A stretch of 64,000 bases of DNA from Saccharopolyspora phatthalungensis (lineage in GTDB: Bacteria > Actinomycetota > Actinomycetes > Mycobacteriales > Pseudonocardiaceae): NCBI RefSeq assembly GCF_014203395.1, contig NZ_JACHIW010000002.1, positions 1,426,001 through 1,490,000 of the forward strand, read 5' to 3'. The first letter of the stretch is position 1, and each line of letters opens with the position of its first letter. The notes below the pieces were generated by a model, which did no database searches, was not told where the DNA came from, and saw only the letters and a program-made list of their open reading frames with translations. The position numbers and the translations under genes were made by a program. Positions 36,501 to 43,514 of this stretch are shown here, piece after piece.

Positions 36501-39500
36501 GAGGCTGGCGAGGTCGTGATCTCTGTCGTCGAGGCTGGCGAGGTCGGCATTGTCGTTGTCCGACCACACGATCAACGGCTCGGGAGTGTGGTCGGTGTAG
36601 CGCGGTGGGGTCATGCCGGTCAGCGCGGCCCACAGTTCCGGGCCGCGTGTGTCCACTTGCTGCCCGTCGGGGTCCAGCAGTGACCAGTGACCGGTTCCCT
36701 GGCCGTAGGGGAACATCGGCAGCAATCTTCCGTCTTGGGTCACCGCTGTCTCGGTGGCGTGCACCCTGCCGTCCGCAGTCTGCAGCACCTCGGTATCGGC
36801 CGCCCAGGCCCACCCGCCCAGCGCGCGGATGAACCGCTCGGCAAAGGACAACGCGCCCGGGTCGCGCCGCCGGTAAGCGGCACAGCCCAGCAGTGCGATG
36901 GTCGGTCCCAGCACGAAACGCCGATCCCGCTGCACCCGCATGGCGAAGTCTTCCGGCTGGAGAACGCTGCCATCCCCCAGGACCGCATACCCGTCCCCGG
37001 TCACGTGTACGCCCACGATCTGGGTGTCGGGCAGGTCGGGTGCCGACCACGCGGCACGCTCGATCAGGTCGCTGGAATCGCGGGGTCCCCGGAACAGCAA
37101 CGGTTCCAGCCTGGGCCGGCGGGTCAGTTCGGCGGGCGGATCGACCGGCCGGGGCCGATTTCCGCCCGCCCGGTGGAGCAACCAGCTGGGTCCCGCACCG
37201 AGGTCGAGCCGTGCCAGCACGTCCGCCCCGGTGCCGCTCGCCCAGGCAACGGCATCAGCGGATAGGAGCGTCTCGTTGTGTCCGAGCACCAGCAGCGGCC
37301 GAGCGTCTGGCGGGGCGGCGGCGGCTTGATACGGCGACCGGGTCCAGCCGGTGTAGTCGGCACGTTCCTGCGCTCCTTCCACCGGCAGGCTCACCGCCGT
37401 GGTGGGCACCGCATCCGCACCGGCCGACCGCACCACGTCCTGAGTCCCGGGCCCGCTCGTCATCACACGCCACCAGCGCGCCGACGCCACCGCATCCGCC
37501 GAACTCGCCGCAACAGCAGCAGGCACCGCCCTATGTCCCGCAACAGCACCCACCTCCGGCTCGATGGCCACCGCATCATTCGCCGACTCAGCGGCTACCC
37601 GCTGCGCCCTGCCAGTCGCAGCCACATCCGCAGACGGGAAACTCTCCCCCGCCACGCCATCCCCAGCACCCGAGGCATCCCCCGTTGAACCACCGCGCCC
37701 ATCCCCGATCTCCGCAAGCCGCGCCCGACCCCACGTTTCGCTCTTCCCGAACCTCGCTCCCAACGTCGGACCGGAATAGGGCTCACCGGCATCACGAGCC
37801 CGCCGGGCCTCCGCCCGCTGCTTCTCCTGCACGCTCTGCTGGTCCACATCCCTGATCTCCGCAAGCCGCGCCTGGCCCCACGGTTCACTCCTCCCGAACC
37901 TCTCACCCAACGCCAGAGCGGAATAAGGCTCGCCAGCCTCACGAGCTCGCCGCGCCTCCACCCGCGCCGCCTCCCGCTCCCGCTCCCGCTCTCGCACACT
38001 CGGCTGATGCACATCCCTGATCTCCGCGAGCCGGCCCCGACCCCAACTCGCGCTCTTGCCGAACCTGGCCCCCAATGTCGAACCGGAGTAAGGCTCACCG
38101 GCATCACGAGCCCGCCGCGCCTCCACCCGCGCCGCCTCCCGCTCCCGCTCCCGCTCTCGCACACTTGGCTGATGCACATCCCTGATCTCCGCAAGCCGCT
38201 CCCGACCCCAACTCGCGCTCTTGCCGAACCTCGCCCCTAATATCGAACCGGAGTAAGGCTCACCGGCATCACGAGCCCGCCGCGCCTCCACCCGCGCCAA
38301 CTCCCGCTCCCAGTCCGGCACAGGCGACCCGGGCGCACCACCCTCATCCCCGATCTCCGCAAGCCGCTCCTGACCCCACCTTTCACTCTTCCCGAACTTC
38401 GCCCCCAAGGCCGCACCGGAATAGGGCTCGCCTGCATCACGAGCCCGCCGCGCCTCCGCCCGCGCCGCCTCCCGCACCTGATCCTGCTCGTGCGCACTCG
38501 GCCGGGGCACATCCCTGATCTCCGCAAGCCGCTCCCGACCCCACGTATCACTCCTCCCGAACTTCGCCCCCAAGGCCGCACCGGAATAGGGCTCGCCTGC
38601 ATCACGAGCCCGCCGCGCCTCCGCCCGCGCCGCCTCCCGCACCTGATCCTGCTCGTGCGCACTCGGCCGGGGCACATCCCTGATCTCCGCAAGCCGCTCC
38701 CGACCCCACGTATCACTCCTCCCGAACTTCTCACCCAACGCCGCACCGGAATAGGGCTCGCCTGCATCACGAGCCCGCCGCGCCTCCACCCGCGCCGCCT
38801 CCCGCACCTGATCCCGCTCCCAGTCCCGCACAAGCGACCCGGGAGCACCACCCTCGTCCCCGACCTCTGCAAGCCGCTCCCCACCCCAAAATGCGCTCTG
38901 CTCGAACCTCTCACCCAACATCGAACGGGAATAAGACTGACCGGCATCACGAACCCACGGCTGCTCCACCCACGCCTGCTCCCGGGCCCGGTCTCGCACA
39001 CGCGGCCCAGGCGCACCACCCTCATCCCCGACCTCTGCAAGCCGCTCCGGACCCCAAGTTGCGCTCTGCTCGAATCTCTCACCCAACACGGAACCGGCGT
39101 AAATCTCACCGGCATCACCAACCCACCGCTGCTCCACCCACGCCTGCTCCTGCGGCAGCGTCGCATCATCCTTGATTTCCGCAAGCCGCGCACAGCCCCA
39201 CCTATCACTCTTGCCGAACTTCTGCCCTAACACCGCGCCGGAGTAAGGCTCACCGGCATCACGAGCCCGCCGCGCCTCCACCCGCGCCGCCTCCCGCACC
39301 TGCTCCCGCTCTTGCACACCCGGCTGGGGCACATCCCTAATCTCCGCAAGCCGCGCCCAACCCCACCTCTCGCTCTTGCCGAACCTCTCCCCCAACGCCG
39401 CGCCGGAGTAAGGCTCACCGGCATCACGAGACCGACGCGCCTCCACCCGCGCCGCCTCCCGCAGCTGCTCCCGGCCCCGATCCCGCACACGCGGCTGGGG

Positions 39501-42500
39501 AGCACCACCCTCATCCCTGATCTCCGCAAGCCGCGCCCGACCCCACCTTTCACTCTTGCCGAACCTCTGCCCCAACGCCGCGCCGGAGTAAGGCTCACCG
39601 GTATCACGAGCCCGCCGCGCCTCCACCCGCGCCGCCTCCCGCACCTGCTCCCGCTCTTGCACACCCGGCTGGGGCACATCCCTAATCTCCGCAAGCCGCG
39701 CCCGACCCCACCTTTCACTCTTCCCGAACTTCTGCCCCAACACCGCAGCGGAGTAAGGCTCGCCGGCGTCACGAGCCCGCCGCGCTTCCGCCAGCGCCGC
39801 CTCCCGCACCTGCTCCCACTCCGGCTTCTGGTGCGCACCAACCTCATCCCTGATGTCCGCGGGCTGCGCCACGCCCACCTGGCCGCTCTGCCCCCACCTT
39901 TCCCCCAACACCGCACCGGTGGAGGATTCGCCGGCAGCAGGAGCCCGCCATGCCGCCCACCCAGCTGCCTCTCCCGTCTGCTCCGCTCCTCGCTGCCAGT
40001 GCAGTTCCCGGCTCGACTGCTCCGCGTTACCGGCCGCCTGACCGGACCCGGCGGGCCTGTGCGCGGCGCCGTCATCGACCGCATCATCGGAAAGGCCGCG
40101 CTTGCGGCCTCTTGCATCGACCGAACCCCTCGAAACCCCAGCCGCCACAGTCCCCTCACGGTCGGCCGACTCCATCCCGACCGGGACACCCGGTTGCCGG
40201 TCCGGTCCCGCTCCGGCGCGAATGGCCAGCCCCGTTCCCTCGGTAGCGAGTTTGGCCGCAAGATCTCGGGAAAACCGCTTCGCCACGGCAGGGCCGAATT
40301 CAGTCACCCGGGCCGCGACCAGCGCCACCACGTCCTCCAGCGACACACCCGCCCGGCCCCGGGCCAGCCGCACCACGTCCTGGGTGCCCTGCACGATCCG
40401 CATCGCCGCCGGGCGCGGCCCGTCCACCGCCTTCGCCCGCTCGACCTCCCGGAGAAGGTCCGAGACCGTCCAGTCAGCCACACTCGCCGACTCCGGCCGG
40501 TCCGGGGCATGCCCGCTCGTGTCCTGCCCCGAGAAAGCCGTGCCGGTCGCGGTGGCCTCGGCAGCTGGCACCCTCTCGGCCTGCCCGGTTGAACCCGTCT
40601 GTGCCGCGCTTGTCGGGACGGCGGTCGAGGAATCGGCAAAGGCATCCGGTACGTCGCGCCCTTGGCCGGTCTGCACTGGCGCCTCGATCCGTCCCGGACC
40701 GCCCACCGGGCGGGGGCGTGCCCCATCGGCACCGAACCGCATCCACCGCGCATCGCGTTGACCACGCCCCGGCACCAGCGCAACGACATCGCGCCCCAGG
40801 CTCCGCGCCACCTCCGCAGCCTGTGCCGGCGAGACCACCGCACCCGAGTCGGCCCCGTCTCCCGAGGCAAACACCACCGGACCCGTCCCCGCAACCCGGG
40901 CACGCACGAACTCGGCAACTCCACCTGTGGAGACCGCATCCGTCGGCACCGGCACTCGCACCGCATCCGCGGGCAACCCCACCGGCCCCGCACCCGGCAC
41001 ACCGCCACCCGAGGACATCACGCCCGAGGACGGCGGCGATACCGGCGATTGCGGCGCATTCCCCGCAACCGAACCCGTTCCCACCGACACACCGGGAGCG
41101 GTCGCCTCGCCCCGCGCGGGCCCCTGGCCCGGCAATACCACCGCGCCGTCGGCGGCTAAAGCCCCGGCCACAGGAGAAGTCGTCTCCGGCACCATGCCGC
41201 CGGAAGACACACCGGGCGCATCGGGGGAGCCCGTCAAGTTGGTGTCCACCGGTGAGCCTGGCTCGCCCGTCCGCACCCTCTCCACCACGGCATTCTGTCC
41301 GTCCACACCAGACAGACCAGTACCGGCGCGGTCCTCGCGCAACGGCGAACCGACACCCGAATCCCCCACCGTCACACCACCATCGGAGACCACCGGAACA
41401 CCCGAACCGGGCGAACCCGGCCCCGCAACGGGAGGCCCCACCGGCGCACCCGGACTGCCCGCATCAGACGAACCGGTAGAGCCCAGCGGGTCCATATCGT
41501 TCACGTGAGACTGACTGGGCGTGCTATGGCCGTCATACTGCGGCGCATCGGCACGGACATCCCCGGCCGTCACCCCGTCGGCAGAGACCGGCGGGCCGCC
41601 CTGGTTCAACGGCCCCGGAGCCGACCACTCCGAATACCCGACCGAACCACCGTCGCTGTCCACATTAGATTTCCCTGATGCGGCGTGGACGGCGTCGGCT
41701 GGCGGGCTGTAGGCAGGCGGCGGCGTGCCAGTACGGGTGCCGCCCAGCCCAGTCGCATCGCCGGTACCCAGTGCGTCGCTGCGGACCTGGTCATCGCCCG
41801 GAGACGGCCGGTAGGGCGGCGGCGGAGTGCCCGGCCTGCCCTGGCCCGACAACCCATCCGGAGCCGCCGCATCGCCCGCATATCGCGGCACCGGCGAGAT
41901 GAGCTCCGGCGTCTCGCGCACACCGGTCGTGGAGCCCGCACCCACCACACCACCGGTACCCACGCGGCCCGGTCCGCCAGACGGGGCAATCCCAATATCC
42001 GATACCGAGGTCTGCTGAGCCAGGCTGCCCGGCCCCGCGCCCGCAGACGAAGACAGACTTGCCGCATTCTCCCTGGCCACCGCGCCGTTTCCGGCTCCCG
42101 CCGCACCGGAGGAATCACCCGGCGGCGTTTTCCCGGGAGCGGAACTGGCGGACAGAACAGCCGAGGCGACCGCAACACCCGGCCCCACCGAGCCCTTCTC
42201 CAGGTCAGCGGCCACCTTTTCAGAACCCGGCGCCAGCACACCGGAATCCACATCGGACATGCTCTTCGAGAAGCCCGGCTTCTCGCTGAAAGTCTCCGCA
42301 AAACCAGGCTTCTCACCCGCTTGCTCGGCCTGCAACTCCTCAGTCGTACCCGTGCCGGTGTCGGTGCCGGCGGAATCCTTCTCCCCGCCCGTGTCCTCCC
42401 GGGCCCGGCCCGCCGGGATCAGCTCGCCCCGCACCGCCAGGCCCGCCAGATTCCCGATACCCGAACCGATCGCCTCCGACACCCCGGCGGTAAACGAGAA

Positions 42501-43451
42501 CGGATTCCACTGCGCCCCCTGACCACTGATCGCGCCATACCCCGCCTCGCCCAGCATTTCGGTCAGGCCCTCTTCCAGGGACTCGCCCAAGCCGTGACCG
42601 AACCGGGCCACCCACATCGCCCGCACCGACATACCCGTGCAATCGTCCAGGTTCTTGGAGACCACATCGGCGAATTTCGCCATCGACGCCACCGGATACT
42701 GCTCCGCATGCTCCTCAGCCACCTGCCTCGCCGCCGCCGCCAACACCTCAACATCGATCTTGTCACCCAAACCCCGCACCAACACCTTGCTGATCGCATT
42801 ACCCACCACATTGCCCAACGCCGACAACGGCACCGCCAGCAACCCACTAAACGACCCCACCCCCACCGCCATCTCCGACATCGCCGCATCCCACTTCTCC
42901 CGCGTCCCCAACGCAAACTGCAACCCCTGCGCCCCGGCATCCATCACCACCTGCAACCCCACCCCCACCACCTGGCTCATCGCCAAACGCATGAACAACT
43001 GACCCCACCACCGAGTCAGCAACAACCGCATCACCGCAAACCGCGCCGCCAACCACGCCATACTCGCCCCACCAGTAGGCCCCGCCATCGCCACCGCCCA
43101 CGCCACCTCCGCCAACAACAGCAACAACCCACCCACCGTCACAAACTTCAAATACTGCACCTGCACCGCCAGATTCCGCACAAACCCCGCCAACTCCCGC
43201 AAACCCACACCACCCGACTCCAACACCGGACCAAACGCCCCCAACCGCTGCGCGAACCGATCCGCCGCCTTCCCCGAAAACCCACCCCGCACCCGCCCCA
43301 CCACCTCCCCCACCACCGGACCCAACACCTCCACCATCGCCGCACCCGACTCCAACGCCGCCGCCACCGCGAACAACGCATCCTCATCCGCATCCGTCAT
43401 ATCCTCACCGGTCAAAACCTGAAAAAGCCGCCTCACCTCCTCCGGCACCAT
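24564..43451 (-). CDS. Giant WXG100-like, HTH-repeat, protease-like multidomain protein (about 6,295 aa)
   Basis: An uninterrupted frame. Residues 1-390: helical WXG100-like/CpnT-N-type region starting MVPEEVRRLFQVLTGED, with hydrophobic stretches. Residues 390-1165: disordered Gly/Pro/Ser/Thr-rich. Residues 1170-1915: 13-14 HTH-like repeats. Residues 2030-2280: protease-like domain (His about 2149 in GVHVTGDG, Cys about 2190 in LLGCAA). Residues 2330-2650: second repeat array. Residues 2660-4150: helical segment and seven modules of about 130 residues ending in RPVYV-like strands. Residues 4155-6295: a second, diverged copy of protease-like domain (His 4280, Cys 4320), repeat array and modules, ending part-way. 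The ATG at 43451 is favoured because a promoter lies at 43515-43544 and family members begin this way. Probable ESX substrate with autoprocessing; function unknown. It resembles giant 'lonely Cys' proteins of actinomycetes. Confidence 0.8.
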   Translation of the reverse strand: MVPEEVRRLFQVLTGEDMTDADEDALFAVAAALESGAAMVEVLGPVVGEVVGRVRGGFSGKAADRFAQRLGAFGPVLESGGVGLRELAGFVRNLAVQVQYLKFVTVGGLLLLLAEVAWAVAMAGPTGGASMAWLAARFAVMRLLLTRWWGQLFMRLAMSQVVGVGLQVVMDAGAQGLQFALGTREKWDAAMSEMAVGVGSFSGLLAVPLSALGNVVGNAISKVLVRGLGDKIDVEVLAAAARQVAEEHAEQYPVASMAKFADVVSKNLDDCTGMSVRAMWVARFGHGLGESLEEGLTEMLGEAGYGAISGQGAQWNPFSFTAGVSEAIGSGIGNLAGLAVRGELIPAGRAREDTGGEKDSAGTDTGTGTTEELQAEQAGEKPGFAETFSEKPGFSKSMSDVDSGVLAPGSEKVAADLEKGSVGPGVAVASAVLSASSAPGKTPPGDSSGAAGAGNGAVARENAASLSSSAGAGPGSLAQQTSVSDIGIAPSGGPGRVGTGGVVGAGSTTGVRETPELISPVPRYAGDAAAPDGLSGQGRPGTPPPPYRPSPGDDQVRSDALGTGDATGLGGTRTGTPPPAYSPPADAVHAASGKSNVDSDGGSVGYSEWSAPGPLNQGGPPVSADGVTAGDVRADAPQYDGHSTPSQSHVNDMDPLGSTGSSDAGSPGAPVGPPVAGPGSPGSGVPVVSDGGVTVGDSGVGSPLREDRAGTGLSGVDGQNAVVERVRTGEPGSPVDTNLTGSPDAPGVSSGGMVPETTSPVAGALAADGAVVLPGQGPARGEATAPGVSVGTGSVAGNAPQSPVSPPSSGVMSSGGGVPGAGPVGLPADAVRVPVPTDAVSTGGVAEFVRARVAGTGPVVFASGDGADSGAVVSPAQAAEVARSLGRDVVALVPGRGQRDARWMRFGADGARPRPVGGPGRIEAPVQTGQGRDVPDAFADSSTAVPTSAAQTGSTGQAERVPAAEATATGTAFSGQDTSGHAPDRPESASVADWTVSDLLREVERAKAVDGPRPAAMRIVQGTQDVVRLARGRAGVSLEDVVALVAARVTEFGPAVAKRFSRDLAAKLATEGTGLAIRAGAGPDRQPGVPVGMESADREGTVAAGVSRGSVDARGRKRGLSDDAVDDGAAHRPAGSGQAAGNAEQSSRELHWQRGAEQTGEAAGWAAWRAPAAGESSTGAVLGERWGQSGQVGVAQPADIRDEVGAHQKPEWEQVREAALAEARRARDAGEPYSAAVLGQKFGKSERWGRARLAEIRDVPQPGVQEREQVREAARVEARRARDTGEPYSGAALGQRFGKSERWGRARLAEIRDEGGAPQPRVRDRGREQLREAARVEARRSRDAGEPYSGAALGERFGKSERWGWARLAEIRDVPQPGVQEREQVREAARVEARRARDAGEPYSGAVLGQKFGKSDRWGCARLAEIKDDATLPQEQAWVEQRWVGDAGEIYAGSVLGERFEQSATWGPERLAEVGDEGGAPGPRVRDRAREQAWVEQPWVRDAGQSYSRSMLGERFEQSAFWGGERLAEVGDEGGAPGSLVRDWERDQVREAARVEARRARDAGEPYSGAALGEKFGRSDTWGRERLAEIRDVPRPSAHEQDQVREAARAEARRARDAGEPYSGAALGAKFGRSDTWGRERLAEIRDVPRPSAHEQDQVREAARAEARRARDAGEPYSGAALGAKFGKSERWGQERLAEIGDEGGAPGSPVPDWERELARVEARRARDAGEPYSGSILGARFGKSASWGRERLAEIRDVHQPSVREREREREAARVEARRARDAGEPYSGSTLGARFGKSASWGRGRLAEIRDVHQPSVREREREREAARVEARRAREAGEPYSALALGERFGRSEPWGQARLAEIRDVDQQSVQEKQRAEARRARDAGEPYSGPTLGARFGKSETWGRARLAEIGDGRGGSTGDASGAGDGVAGESFPSADVAATGRAQRVAAESANDAVAIEPEVGAVAGHRAVPAAVAASSADAVASARWWRVMTSGPGTQDVVRSAGADAVPTTAVSLPVEGAQERADYTGWTRSPYQAAAAPPDARPLLVLGHNETLLSADAVAWASGTGADVLARLDLGAGPSWLLHRAGGNRPRPVDPPAELTRRPRLEPLLFRGPRDSSDLIERAAWSAPDLPDTQIVGVHVTGDGYAVLGDGSVLQPEDFAMRVQRDRRFVLGPTIALLGCAAYRRRDPGALSFAERFIRALGGWAWAADTEVLQTADGRVHATETAVTQDGRLLPMFPYGQGTGHWSLLDPDGQQVDTRGPELWAALTGMTPPRYTDHTPEPLIVWSDNDNADLASLDDRDHDLASLSDGDYTEPEPEEEAYEIARRAYVAGEPFTPEELGALFVLDGDWGEQQLDDMTEELELQQEARRVAREAEEAGDPLDLDDFSTMFGRNRGWVEARIAEMTEAREGELALEWAVAAAGQHYTAEELAEQRFAAMWEEREEREQWEQREMNRLAQEMAREAEDAGEPLTAQALGARFGQDRGWGAARLADMRGEPQQAAARAAAREAEEAGQPYTPEALGARFGRDSEWGAARIAEMRDEPQQAQARAEARRAYEARELYTARELGARFQQNRQWGAARLTEMREELVRERETRAEARAEARRARDADEPYTPEALGAKFGQDSEWGAARLDEIRQSLDELLSGWWAAREDDGSSAGRRLSDEDVRRLADAVELRYRDGVGGPGTRSADRLRGRLVHVLELAQNLGGQPSIADVRDVRLVADLIRDTVRIPGPTVTTADVHHLVQELTETTTNARPHELRYLAGVVRRVEQGLEQRGEQRRATVSELRTHWRHGATQAVTLRMGTHTENTVAYPASTASTRWWRDFHGGRVDLDQVRREMGIIAGQEPLIVVVEARRRNPIGAEKSFLISDTVRGTTAHLETPRELGQWVAGTEQYQHVAANNHHGPVVLVVTGGNAALGVHLGRDELTRGFAEGLNVGGDGSRQVLLAEGYVAHDPAGLGLIAAGPRPGDRRDVPGPVLRSGMRASVLTLRQGSRAQNTIAYPVDAADRDALQRQYDSDSTPQTARADAPMFVLAHTTPRGEFILADRDTWETQHVSPREFARRAVEDARYHGITRPYDDRSIIVHVYDGESQRTLPDGAQGELAESFGEAGHRGRIYAMEWDSAAQRLIPAVVDLWSPRVRLAIRAGSRVLDAIAYPRSRDESAVWTWWAESGPDLDWLPAEVRDESPVLVLTRPDPDGTFADINPTTLRRRVEPLSAGAFGREVAAAVGEIATSDPSRAVIVLAVQPIGGLALSEHARQQLASGLGRYGHDGPVYVANAVTNHDGGNIRYEIGDVTLAGERPRDAGMPVRELASDPSHRLLAAGGTPADVDWWRQWSSFGFRPVGHYWLGLNSATTVLARLWDNEFVTPSGTLSAFEFGRQVAGSGPYQTSITALPDAQVLLATVGAETGLSEHAAHEFARGVWSNDPDRIILVTDQDFRLQSNEDSNAELYLGEDFPRLVPPQHWSPVAGSSRPAADDVAAVLTYPASPTPAPPFVVDTDWFVAEAGHRSPAVVVARSMRGRFHVMDPLTTKIRVLGPSDFGTIVARSAEFRQAVRDDPARPVVVVFDRWPSGLTEQDARSLAETLRGEDIQRPVFLSMGQFQNHETGSRPYALVEAPSAQSAVLTHPASAADAPRPLLISALGGRHEEIFHQLRSFGVSRLLSELGYRGAQPPIVILASRQGDHFIRPGGRLSLAHYADLGSNLAENPNYLEATRGDWRRPVVIVPVGGPRDSDARTDELAGFLSGLLGTPDADRPVYIAENNVRTDRLITPTSGGRLVESGLRLLTPDRLQLPAPQESLVSHTLRVGVGQESAANAVAFPAESDLPPQWTGWGSVERSWYGPMLHRAISEFDPDPLFVFVRVRNGQIAVVTDCDGSLAFVEPDPVGLGTRMQHSPQFQRAGGHSGRTVVIVADSEDYVPIPDWYARALAEGLRRVGGPPRPVYVYDGYHHAAFHTDAVLDRLRNVTPELNWQRPEGLQDPDDPLEAVPRYERDSPPNYDNAGEVASAIATVDRQREIALSGTARPAQPTEATEAEIATVHQRWNEHFQEAERALSALSADRVADLQARASTILASMWPRPRQGDTASAMAMQDLWDRMAQRVALRLYGDGRSETGAWAEAAAMAASAPSLPVVLAVRGSDESITYPAWTRSPGFAEVSADRGQLLVVLGSDRMVVPDESVTETRRSGTDVLARTDTGIGPQWMLYRADGTGPLPIEPPAELTRLTSPAPLMYFGPEDDAVALEAAALASDIPGVQVVGIHITPHGHARWPDGEAGPEESAQRVWHDRRFVAGLPVALFGCGAGQQPGPGNTSFAQRFATNLRSYVWATDASAVWQTHDGAVHATDTITTADGRMQPMFTNGHGTGQWTLLGPDGQPVLTRGPELRAALTGSTPPHYTDQTSPEPVIRWSDNSDADLARLHEERDEEMQADAAPQHGPEQEQEQAPQARPSALEMPEQQQEETLREQARATARDALTRGMPYTAHGLGERFSRDRQWGAERLAEIRNESLTPHLAPQEQQTRTGISPQEHQLRETAREEARRARAAGEPYNANALATRFDQRRRWGADRLAEIRNEDLTPPLILQAQQTQPGISPQGQEQQAEVQQVWEQTRAEANRAREQARAEAHRAREQASGEVREEAREEARRARALDAFVQRDREAREEARRALDAGEPYTAESLGQRFGRGRMWGARLLSEIRNENLTPPLTPQAQQTQPATSPQGRAEAQRAAREEARAEARRARDAGEPYTGAGLGQRFGRSAMWGRAQLAEIRYEDAATRPGSQQQAQEQPGPARRRMREQEQSTRQQAREEARRARDAGEPYTAAGLGQRFGVSAMRARRLLAEVGGEDAVIQPGLRERAEARAEARRARDAGEPHTAEALGARFGQDSEWGAARLEEIRRPLGEMLRGWWAASEDPAAAAGRVLSDEDVRRLADAVDLRYRDGVGEPGTRSADRLRGRLVHALMLTERVGGRPVVEDVRDVRLVADWIRDTGAMRGPAVFAADVHRVVQELTGGTTDARRQDVPFLADVVRRVQQRLEHAGEQRPATVEEVRAQWRRQATRIVTVAMGGSVENTVVYPVDEVSARWWRAFRGDGVDLGQVRGELGVAGDREPVMVVVEARRLTRTADRSFLIGDEVRGTSVQVETAGELGQRVADTEQYQRVAATNPDGPVVLVVLGGTAGLHLSHDVLARRFAEGLTASGESVRQVLLAEGYISHAPAGLGLVAAGSRPGARRDAPGLVLPSGAPPSFRSRGQIRGTARQSPIHGPTTAPWSPRVWLTVPAGSGVIDAVAFPRDYNQAAAWRRWVESGPDLAGLPAPVRDGSPILVLASRPSFFVSVDPETGTSSNLLPRELGRIVAGELREAYASDPSRPVVVFAVEPNDWTPVMGAQGPQELANGLRHYGHDGPVYVAAVVQRDDGGDIRFEIRHITPFEGRSRGTDPSDSYLPVREMTSADPGRRVLAAGGTSVDADWWSRWSENGVRVGDAERFGPGSTTVVLARLRGGEFVTPSGTLSAFEFGRRLAGSAPYQASITRHPDAPVVLAAVGAETGLGEHAAHDFAWGVRGTDPGRTVLVTDRDFRLRRENDMAVLPLDAGLLRFVPPPNWSPWAGPSRPADDSAVVLAYPSPLGPVLMPTVDTRWFASQTGHRRPLVVMARSAGGRFHVLDPSTEQTRILGPSDFGTSVARSAEFQQAVSDDPARPVVVMLNQWPSGLTEQDARALAEGLRGDGIQRPVFLSLGQIQNHETGPRPYALIEAPSAQSALLTNPASATDAARPLLISALGSRHEEVSAQLRSFGISRLLSQLEYGGTQQPIVILTSRHDEDFIAPGRRRNLPPARAGAELAENPEYLEAIRGDWRRPVVIVPVGGPNDPNARTQDFTDFITGLLGTPDADRPVYIAEHNIRAYQLTTSADERLVEPGLRLLTPDRMQPLPPREDMVSHTLRVGVSEESAFNAVAFPAGRDLPPQWTGWGSLERTWYGPTLRRAMNEFDPDPLYVFVQVRNGQITVSNAAGVLDSPDPVALGLRMQQSPQFQHAGGHIDRTVVIVADSIGARLPDWYARALAEGLRRTGGPPRPVYVYDGYHHYASSAETALLWLRNVTPELNWQRPGQVRDPDDPLETVPRYVRGSLPAYDSAGEVAAAVAAVDRQRQAALSSAARPAQPAEVTEAEIATVHQRWTDQFHEAERTLSTLPADWAADLQARASTILASVWPRPRQGDTLSAMAMQGLWDRMAQRVAFRLYGDGRSETGAWAEAAAMAASVSSLPVVPGGAGPG
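28690..30010 (-). repeat. HTH-like repeat array 3 (6 units)
   Basis: Units such as DAGEPYTAESLGQRFGRG followed by RMWGARLLSEIRN, separated by longer Gln-rich linkers (TPPLTPQAQQTQPATSPQG repeated with changes). The last unit (GARFGQDSEWGAARLEEIR) is nearly identical to the last unit of array 2, confirming that array 3 is the duplicate of array 2 at its 3' end while upstream units have diverged. Confidence 0.75.
35500..36460 (-). repeat. HTH-like repeat array 2 (6-7 units)
   Basis: Units such as DAGEPLTAQALGARFGQD followed by RGWGAARLADMR, and EAGQPYTPEALGARFGRD followed by SEWGAARIAEM. The first three are degenerate (FVLDGDWGEQQLDDM, FGRNRGWVEARIAEM, AEELAEQRFAAMW). The Q-D-x-x-WGAA version differs consistently from array 1 (K-S-x-x-WGRA), so the arrays have evolved separately. 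Confidence 0.75.
37705..39945 (-). repeat. HTH-like repeat array 1 (13-14 units)
   Basis: Units of about 40-55 residues share DAGEPYSGAALGxRFGKS followed by xxWGRxRLAEIRD, joined by charged EREQVREAARVEARRAR linkers. The core resembles a helix-turn-helix: helix, turn at FGKS, recognition helix WGRARLAEI. Residues just after FG(K/R)S vary most (ERWGRA, DTWGRE, ASWGRE, ATWGPE), the positions expected to touch DNA or a partner. The first unit (GESSTGAVLGERWGQS) is degenerate. Confidence 0.8.
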
Positions 43452-43514
43452 CAAGGACACGAAAAGACACCCACTCTGCGCACAGCGGACTACACCAACA
43501 CGATCATTGCGCCG

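Larger units (their letters stand above)
24564..37370 (-). repeat. Tandem duplication of a 6.4-kb coding unit within the giant gene
   Basis: Copy A spans about 37,370-30,990 and copy B about 30,990-24,564. Both run protease-like domain, HTH array, the LSDEDVRRLADAV helical block, modules, then a conserved end with MWPRPRQGDT and LYGDGRSETGAWAEAAAMAAS. DNA around 24,720-24,960 and 31,100-31,350 is still strikingly alike. Copy B lacks the second module (the one with VLTLRQGSRAQNTIAYP), replaced by a short junction. Copy B ends just where another protease-like domain would begin. Confidence 0.85.

Noticed and set aside
35500..39945. Regularly spaced repeats suggesting a CRISPR array
   Set aside because: Spacing is about 120-165 bp, the whole unit is coding and variation follows codons; there are no short identical repeats with unique spacers.
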